41,151 nt of DNA from Pseudomonadota bacterium (GTDB lineage Bacteria > Myxococcota_A > UBA796 > SXON01). Made by a program: the position numbers and the translations under genes. The notes under the pieces are model-generated. The model was not told the DNA's origin. It saw only the letters and a list, made by a program, of their open reading frames with translations, and ran no database searches. The stretch is taken from NCBI GenBank assembly GCA_005778355.1, contig SXON01000085.1, positions 1-41,151 of the forward strand. Direction: 5' to 3'. Below are positions 36,484-41,151 of this stretch, piece by piece (the stretch's first letter is position 1; the number at the start of each line of letters is the position of its first letter).

Positions 36484-37828
36484 CGTGCTCCCGGCGACGC
36501 TCGCTCGCCTGCGCCTCGGTGGTGCCCTCGGCCACTAGCTCGTAGAGCGTGGCCGTCTTTCCCTCGGAGGGACGGAGGATGCGGCCCAGGCGCTGCACCG
36601 CCTCCCGCACGGTGGATGTACCGCTCACGACGATGGCCACCTCGGCGGCGGGGAGGTCGACGCCCTCGTTGAGCACGCGCGAGGTGGTGATGCAGTGGAT
36701 GCGCCCCTCGACGAAGGCGTCGAGGATCCAGCGGCGTTCCTTCACGTCGGTGTGATGGGTGATGCAGGGCACGAGCAAGTCGCGGCTGATGCGCATCGCG
36801 GTGTCGTTGTCGTTGGTGAACACGATCGCGCGGCGACCGGCGTGCTCCGCCAACAACGCGCGAACGACCTCGATCTTCCGCTCCGTGCCGTGAGCGATTC
36901 GCTTGGCCGCGAGGAAAGCCTTGAAGGCCTGGCGCCCCTCCTTGCTGCGGCTCGCCTCGATGATGAAGCGCTGCCAGCCCTGAGGCCCTCGCATGTTGAT
37001 GCGACGGATGGCCACGAACTCCTTGTAGATGCCGCGCAGCCGCGTGTACTCCTCTTGCTCCTCAGGGGAGAGCACAACACGGATCACCTCCGTCTCGTAG
37101 GGGGCGAGGAAATCCCCGGCTAGCTCCGGAATCTCCACCCGGTAGATCTCGGGGCCCACCACGGGAAGGAGGTCCAGGTGCCGCCCGTCGGGACGCTCCA
37201 GGGTGGCGGTGAGCCCCAGGCGCAAGGGCGCGATGAGTCCCTCGGCGGCGCGCATGTAGGCGGGGGCGGGCAGGTGGTGCACCTCGTCGAAAACCACGAG
37301 GCCGAAGCGATGGCCGTACTTGTCGACGTGCATCCACGCGCTGTCGTAGGTGGCGACGGTGAGATCGCGGATGTCGTGCACACCGCCGCCCAGCGCCCCG
37401 ACCTCCACCCCGAAGGCGGCGCGGAGGTTGCCCATCCACTGCGACAACAGGTCGAGGGTCGGAACGACGACGAGGGTGCTGCGCTGGGCCACGGCGATGC
37501 AGCGCTCGGCCACGAAGGACTTCCCAGCCCCCGTGGGGAGCACGACGATGCCGCGCCACCGCGCCTCGCGCCACGCCGCGACGGCTTCGTCCTGGTAGGG
37601 GCGAGGCGTGCGACCGCTCAAGTGACGCAGATCGAGCTTCTGGTAACGGCGGGCCTCGTCGACCAGCTCCACACTGGCGGTGCGCGCCGCCTCGACCACC
37701 GGCCCGTAGAGGTAGCCGGGGCCACGGCAGAGTCCCACGCGGGGGTCGAAGGCAAAACCGCCCGGCAACGCCGCGAGATCGGCGCCATCGACCGTCAGCG
37801 TCCCACCGTCGAATCCAAGTGTCCACAT
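36470..37828 (-). CDS. XPB-type DNA repair helicase
   Basis: A 452-residue SF2 helicase of the XPB/Rad25 family. The N-terminal damage-recognition-like region (LGFDGGTLTVDGADLAALPGG to RYQKLDLRHLSGRTPRPYQDEAV) precedes helicase domain 1 with Walker A LPTGAGKSFVAE (about 96-103), VVFDEVHHLPA (DEVH box) and LGLTATLERPDG, which includes the RED-like position. Helicase domain 2 has AIVFTNDNDTA, VLNEGVDLPAAEVAIVVSG and QRLGRILRPSEGK (motif VI). Coupled to the Bax1 nuclease by a 14-base overlap. The ATG at 37828 lies 12 bases downstream of TAG in the leftward half of element D; the open frame continues upstream but lies across the promoter and lacks family similarity. Confidence 0.92.
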   Translation of the reverse strand: MWTLGFDGGTLTVDGADLAALPGGFAFDPRVGLCRGPGYLYGPVVEAARTASVELVDEARRYQKLDLRHLSGRTPRPYQDEAVAAWREARWRGIVVLPTGAGKSFVAERCIAVAQRSTLVVVPTLDLLSQWMGNLRAAFGVEVGALGGGVHDIRDLTVATYDSAWMHVDKYGHRFGLVVFDEVHHLPAPAYMRAAEGLIAPLRLGLTATLERPDGRHLDLLPVVGPEIYRVEIPELAGDFLAPYETEVIRVVLSPEEQEEYTRLRGIYKEFVAIRRINMRGPQGWQRFIIEASRSKEGRQAFKAFLAAKRIAHGTERKIEVVRALLAEHAGRRAIVFTNDNDTAMRISRDLLVPCITHHTDVKERRWILDAFVEGRIHCITTSRVLNEGVDLPAAEVAIVVSGTSTVREAVQRLGRILRPSEGKTATLYELVAEGTTEAQASERRREHDAYR

Positions 37829-37836
37829 CGCGGCGC

Positions 37837-37885
37837 CTGCTATCGGTCCGGACGACCCTTTTTTGGCAGGGGCGCCGAATAGGTG
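37837..37885. promoter_or_regulatory. Element D: bidirectional promoter between XPB and M14 operons
   Basis: CGACCCTTTTTTGGCAG (37853-37869) differs from the consensus at one base. Rightward, 10 bases then TAGGTG (37880-37885) put the transcript start on the GTG at 37892. Leftward, the other half-site (AGGGTCG on the minus strand) is also followed by exactly 10 bases and TAGCAG (37842-37837), placing the start near 37830, two bases before the XPB ATG. One site thus seems to serve both operons. Confidence 0.72.
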
Positions 37886-37891
37886 GGCGGC

Positions 37892-38809
37892 GTGGACATC
37901 GAGCCGCTCTACCACCGCGCCGACGAGGTGTACGCCGCCCTCGACGCCCTGGTTGCAGAGCGCCCCGGCGTGGTGGTTCCCCTGGAGGTTGGGCGCAGCG
38001 TACAGGACCGTCCCATCCACGGTTACCGCCTGGTCGACCCCGCCGTCCCGCCGCGCGGAAAGATGCTGGTCTTCGCCAACATCCACGCCATGGAGTGGGT
38101 GCCCACCGAGGCGGCCCTCGCCTTCGCGGTCGAGTTCGCGCGTTTCCCCGAGCCCGGCGTGGAGCTCGTGGTCATCCCCAGCGTCAACGTCGATGGTCGC
38201 GCGCGAGTGGAGGGCGATCTCGCCGAGGGGCGAAACGTCTACCGTAGGGGCAACGCGAATAATATCGATCTCAACCGCGACTTCGGCGTCAATCGCGAGG
38301 CGCGCGCCATCTGGAAGGCGATCATCCCGCAGCGCTACGCGGTCTCCCCGGGGCCGTTGTCGCAACCCGAGTCACGCGCCCTCGATCAGCTCGCCGCTGC
38401 CGAGTCTTTCGACGTGGCGGTGTCGCTCCACGCGTTTGGTGGCTTCTTCTACTACCCCTGGGCAGGGCTCTGGGCGCGGGCGCCCCACCATGCCGAGTTG
38501 CAGCGGCTCGGCGAGGTGATGCAGGCCTCGATGAGCACGCATCCCTATAAGCCCCGTCAGCTGAGTCGCTGGGCGTTCTTCTTCCGGGGGCACGGCATGG
38601 AGATCGACCATCTCTACGGCCAGCACGGCGCCCTGAGCTTCCTCGTGGAGACCACCCGATCCGGCTACGAGAAAATCTCCGATCTGGGCGTGAAGTTCCG
38701 CATGTACAACCCCCGCGACCCGCGTCCCCACGCCGTGGAAGGCGTGCGCTACCTTCGCGCCCTGGCGCACGAGGTGGCCCTCGGCCGCGCCACCCGGGTG
38801 GCGCGGTGA
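37892..38809 (+). CDS. M14-family zinc carboxypeptidase
   Basis: A 305-residue metallocarboxypeptidase. Zinc ligands H65 and E68 are in ANIHAMEWVPTEAA, the third ligand H180 in SLHAFGGFFYYPW, the substrate-binding Arg in NNIDLNRDFGVN, and the catalytic E253 in FLVETTRSG. There is no signal peptide, so it probably acts in the cytoplasm on C-terminal residues of peptides or on peptidoglycan fragments. The frame opens at GTG 37883, but TAGGTG at 37880-37885 predicts a transcript that begins at GTG 37892, so I use this leaderless start (VDIEPLYHRADEV). Its last four bases (GTGA) overlap the cyclase gene. Sharing a promoter element with XPB is unexpected for a peptidase. Confidence 0.87.
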   Translation: MDIEPLYHRADEVYAALDALVAERPGVVVPLEVGRSVQDRPIHGYRLVDPAVPPRGKMLVFANIHAMEWVPTEAALAFAVEFARFPEPGVELVVIPSVNVDGRARVEGDLAEGRNVYRRGNANNIDLNRDFGVNREARAIWKAIIPQRYAVSPGPLSQPESRALDQLAAAESFDVAVSLHAFGGFFYYPWAGLWARAPHHAELQRLGEVMQASMSTHPYKPRQLSRWAFFFRGHGMEIDHLYGQHGALSFLVETTRSGYEKISDLGVKFRMYNPRDPRPHAVEGVRYLRALAHEVALGRATRVAR

Positions 38810-39534
38810 GCTGGTGGAAACGGCTCTGGACACCTGCGCCGCCGCCAGACGCGGCGAACCGGGCCTTCGACCTCGCCCTCGAGCGCTACTTCGCGCCGCA
38901 GGTGGCCCGGGTGCTCCGGGAGCAAGGCCCCGCCGCGCTGGCCTCCACCCGCCGGGAGATCTCCGTTCTCTTCGGCGACCTCGTCGGCTTCACCCGCTTC
39001 TCGGAGTCCGCATCGGCCGAGGAATGCGTGGCCACGCTCACGCACTACCTCGACGAGCTCGTGCGCGTGGCGATGCAACACGACGGCACGATCGACAAGT
39101 TCATGGGCGACGAGATCATGGTGCTCTTCTCCGCCCCGTTGCCCCAGCTCGACCACGCCGAACGGGCGCTCGCCTGCGCACGTGACATGCAGCTGGTGAT
39201 CCACCTGCTCAACGCCGAGCGCGAGCGGCGCCGCCTCCCGACGCTCGGCCTCACGGTGGGCGTCAACAGCGGCGAGTGCGTGATCGGGCACGTCGGCGGC
39301 GAGGCGCGCGTGCAGTACAGCGCGATTGGCGACGCGGTCAACGTGGCCAAACGGCTCCAGGGGCTCGCTACGCTCGGAGAGATCGTCGCGGGTGAGCGCA
39401 CGCTTGAGCTGGCGAACGTGCCACCTGAAACCTTGGAAGAACACTCGGTCAAGGGCCGCGCGGCTCCCGTGCGTTGCGCCCGCCTCCGGGTGACGATGCC
39501 GGGCCCCGGCGGAGCCCCGCCCCCCAGCGCGTGA
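38806..39534 (+). CDS. Class III adenylate/guanylate cyclase
   Basis: A 242-residue single-domain nucleotide cyclase. Metal-binding Asp residues are D58 in LFGDLVGFTRFSE and D102 in KFMGDEIMVLF; the base-specifying K98 and the Asp in YSAIGDAVN favour ATP, so cyclic AMP is the likely product; the transition-state Asn and Arg are in VNVAKRLQG. The first 45 residues (MSWWKRLWTPAPPPDAANRAFDLALERYFAP) are a short lead without a membrane helix or sensory domain, so activation must come from partners or nucleotide levels. Translation is coupled to the carboxypeptidase by GTGA. The last 20 residues are Pro/Gly-rich. Confidence 0.88.
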   Translation: MSWWKRLWTPAPPPDAANRAFDLALERYFAPQVARVLREQGPAALASTRREISVLFGDLVGFTRFSESASAEECVATLTHYLDELVRVAMQHDGTIDKFMGDEIMVLFSAPLPQLDHAERALACARDMQLVIHLLNAERERRRLPTLGLTVGVNSGECVIGHVGGEARVQYSAIGDAVNVAKRLQGLATLGEIVAGERTLELANVPPETLEEHSVKGRAAPVRCARLRVTMPGPGGAPPPSA

Positions 39535-39613
39535 CGATTCGCGACCATGCGACGCTATGGCCGCCGCCCCCGCGAGTGCATAGAGCGGGGCCCCTTTCTC
39601 CCCACCACACCGG

Positions 39614-39619
39614 TACAGC
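39614..39619 (+). promoter_or_regulatory. Probable -10 box of a leaderless transcript (TACAGC)
   Basis: TACAGC ends six bases before the ATG at 39626, the same spacing as at the other putative leaderless genes. The 91-base gap before it (39535-39625) has no gene; GCGGGGCCCC at 39590-39599 is a short GC-rich palindrome that might end the cyclase transcript, but a clear terminator is not visible. Confidence 0.4.
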
Positions 39620-39625
39620 TACGCG

Positions 39626-40561
39626 ATGATCTCTGTCGAAGGCCTCACCCACTACTACGGGGAACGCCGCGCGGTCGAAAACATCGGCTTTGAGATTGCC
39701 GAGAATGAGATCGTGGGCTTCCTTGGGCTCAACGGGGCCGGCAAGAGCACCACCTTGAAGGTGCTTGCCGGTCTCATCATTCCCACCGCCGGCAATGTCC
39801 GCATCGATGGCACCGACCTCGTGAGCGCAAGCGCCGAGTTTCGGTCGCGCATCGGATATTTGCCGGAAGACCCTCCGCTCTACAAGGAGATGACGGTCCG
39901 CGAGTTCTTGCTCTACGTCGGGCAGCTCAAGGGCAAGTCGGCCGCCGAGGTGGAAGCTCGCCTCCCGGAGGTGCTCCACACTTGCCAAGTGGAGCACGTG
40001 CAGCACCGCGTGATCAACGAGCTCTCCCACGGCTACCGCAAGCGGGTGGGGATCGCGCAGGCGATCATCCACAGCCCGCGACTGGTGATCCTCGACGAGC
40101 CGATCTCCGGCCTCGATCCGAAGCAAATCGTCGAGATGCGGCAGGTGGTGAAGGAGCTCGGCAAACACTGCACCGTGCTCATCTCGAGCCACATCCTCGC
40201 CGAGATCAGCGAGACCTGCGACCGGATCCTCGTGCTCAACGGCGGCAAGATCGTTGCTGCAGGGCGCGAGTCTGAGTTGGCGCAGGCGTCGGGCGCCGAG
40301 GGTACCCGGCTCACCTTGAGCGTCCGTGGCGAGGCCGAGCGCGTCGAGGCAGCGCTGCGTACCGTGAGCGCCGTCCAGCGGGTGCAGAGCCAACCCGACG
40401 GCGAGGGCTGCCTCAAGGTGCACGTCGCCATGTCGTCCGACGCGCGCGAGAGCGTGGTCGCGGCGCTCGTCACCGCCGGCGTGGGCGTCCGTCGCGTGAT
40501 TGAAGACGAGTCCGAGCTCGAGACCATCGTCCTCGGACTCACCCAGGGAGCGCAGGCATGA
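39626..40561 (+). CDS. ABC transporter ATP-binding protein (Gld/Nos-type exporter)
   Basis: A 311-residue ATPase that powers the membrane partner encoded next. Walker A is G34-LNGAGKST; the signature reads LSHGYRKRVGIAQA instead of LSGGQ; Walker B LVILDEPISGLDPKQ; H-loop ISSHILAEI. Residues 1-225 are the nucleotide-binding domain and the C-terminal 85 residues form an extra domain (LTLSVRGEAERVEAALRTVSAVQRV) typical of ABC-2 type exporters such as GldA, NosF and CcmA-like proteins. It overlaps the permease gene by ATGA. Gld-type transporters are linked to surface protein or polysaccharide transport and gliding in Bacteroidota; the role here is not known. Confidence 0.9.
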   Translation: MISVEGLTHYYGERRAVENIGFEIAENEIVGFLGLNGAGKSTTLKVLAGLIIPTAGNVRIDGTDLVSASAEFRSRIGYLPEDPPLYKEMTVREFLLYVGQLKGKSAAEVEARLPEVLHTCQVEHVQHRVINELSHGYRKRVGIAQAIIHSPRLVILDEPISGLDPKQIVEMRQVVKELGKHCTVLISSHILAEISETCDRILVLNGGKIVAAGRESELAQASGAEGTRLTLSVRGEAERVEAALRTVSAVQRVQSQPDGEGCLKVHVAMSSDARESVVAALVTAGVGVRRVIEDESELETIVLGLTQGAQA

Positions 40562-41151
40562 GAGGCATCCTCCTCGTGGCGCGGCGCGACTTCGCCGCCT
40601 ACGTCAACACCATCTGGGGCTGGGTGATCCTCGCGATCGCCCTGCTCATCGACGGCGTGTTCTTCAACGCCTGGGGGCTCACCAACACCGCCCAGTACTC
40701 GGCAGAGGTCCTGGAGCGGTTCTTCTACATCACCGGCGGCGTCACGCTGATCGCGGGGGTGTTCATCACCATGCGGCTTTTCGCCGAGGAACGGCAAACG
40801 GGCACGATCGTGCTGCTCGAATCGAGCCCGCTCTCCGACCGAGAACTGGTGATCGGGAAGTACCTCTCCGCGATGTTCTTTCTCGTCTTCTTTGCCGCGC
40901 TCACCCTCTACATGCCCGCGCTCATCATGGTGAACGGCAAGATTAGCCCCGAGGAGATCGGCGTGGGCTACCTCGGTGTCTTGCTCATGGGCAGCGCCGG
41001 CGTGGCCGTGGGCACCTGGGCGTCGAGCGTGTCGCGCAATCAGATCCTCGCGGGCGCCATCGCCGCGGTGGGCACCGTGTTCTTCGTGGCCTGCTGGCTC
41101 CTCGCTCGGGTAACAGACCCGCCCTTCAAGGCGATCATTTCCTACGTCGCC
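40558..41151 (+). CDS. ABC-2 type permease (3' end cut by window edge)
   Basis: The first 198 residues of the membrane subunit for the preceding ATPase. It resembles GldF: an N-terminal MRGILLVARRDFAAYVNTIWGWVILAIALL opening, membrane helices near 20-40, 60-78 (FFYITGGVTLIAGVFITMRLF), 103-125, 142-160 and 167-188, and the cytoplasmic coupling sequence FAEERQTGTIVLLESSPLSDRELVIGKY. Translation is coupled by ATGA, with GGGAG about eight bases upstream. The remainder and any GldG-like partner lie beyond the window. Confidence 0.88.
   Translation, partial: MRGILLVARRDFAAYVNTIWGWVILAIALLIDGVFFNAWGLTNTAQYSAEVLERFFYITGGVTLIAGVFITMRLFAEERQTGTIVLLESSPLSDRELVIGKYLSAMFFLVFFAALTLYMPALIMVNGKISPEEIGVGYLGVLLMGSAGVAVGTWASSVSRNQILAGAIAAVGTVFFVACWLLARVTDPPFKAIISYVA

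Noticed and set aside
37829..38365. Upstream extension of the XPB reading frame
   Set aside because: It runs across the promoter element and antisense to the M14 gene; family similarity begins at the ATG at 37828.

Overview
The window is about 41 kb of very GC-rich bacterial chromosome with densely packed genes and many 1-4 base start/stop overlaps. It suggests a Myxococcota-like (former deltaproteobacterial) predator or saprophyte relative. The reasons are a receiver-DUF4388-DnaJ-TPR fusion, PEGA and SdrD-like surface proteins, lipoproteins with Asp-Thr-Gly-rich linkers, paired radical SAM/SPASM enzymes and a Gld-type ABC transporter. This placement is inference from gene content, not from a marker phylogeny. 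No rRNA, tRNA, CRISPR array or insertion sequence was seen.

Layout. 1-3.8 kb: ssb (cut by the left edge) facing two DnaJ/TPR proteins. 3.8-11.3 kb: adenosine deaminase, a secreted GYW-repeat protein, two coupled radical SAM enzymes, then a YihY-type membrane protein, a GT51 transglycosylase and a GT4 glycosyltransferase. 11.3-18.3 kb: dihydrolipoyl dehydrogenase, a TauE-type permease, a coupled pair of surface proteins (SdrD-like and PEGA) and a serine-hydrolase lipoprotein. 18.3-21.9 kb: priA, then a repeat-rich island holding a frame-disrupted HNH endonuclease between long inverted repeats. 21.9-26.1 kb: an operon of a HEAT protein, a metzincin lipoprotein and a large protein joining pentapeptide-like repeats to a channel-like C-terminus. 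26.2-30.1 kb: a WYL-domain regulator leading an operon of an unknown protein and three lipoproteins. 30.2-33.1 kb: a small membrane protein and leuS. 33.1-37.8 kb: comEC, then an XPB helicase-Bax1 nuclease operon. 37.9-41.2 kb: M14 carboxypeptidase coupled to a class III cyclase, then an ABC transporter cut by the right edge.

The most interesting signal is regulatory. A 17-bp near-palindrome (consensus CGACCATTTTTTGGCAG) occurs four times, always between genes, upstream of ssb, of priA, between the XPB/Bax1 operon and the M14/cyclase operon, and between the WYL regulator and a small membrane protein. In three of the four copies it is followed after exactly 10 bases by TAG, which fits a -10 box, and the XPB/M14 copy has this arrangement on both strands. 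The spacing equals that of the mycobacterial PafBC (RecA-NDp) promoter, TTGTCRGTG-N8-TAGNNT, and PafBC is itself a WYL-domain protein. I infer an SOS-independent DNA-damage regulon built around the local WYL protein. Several genes, including two under this element, appear leaderless: a TANNNN hexamer sits so that the predicted transcription start is the first base of the GTG/ATG.
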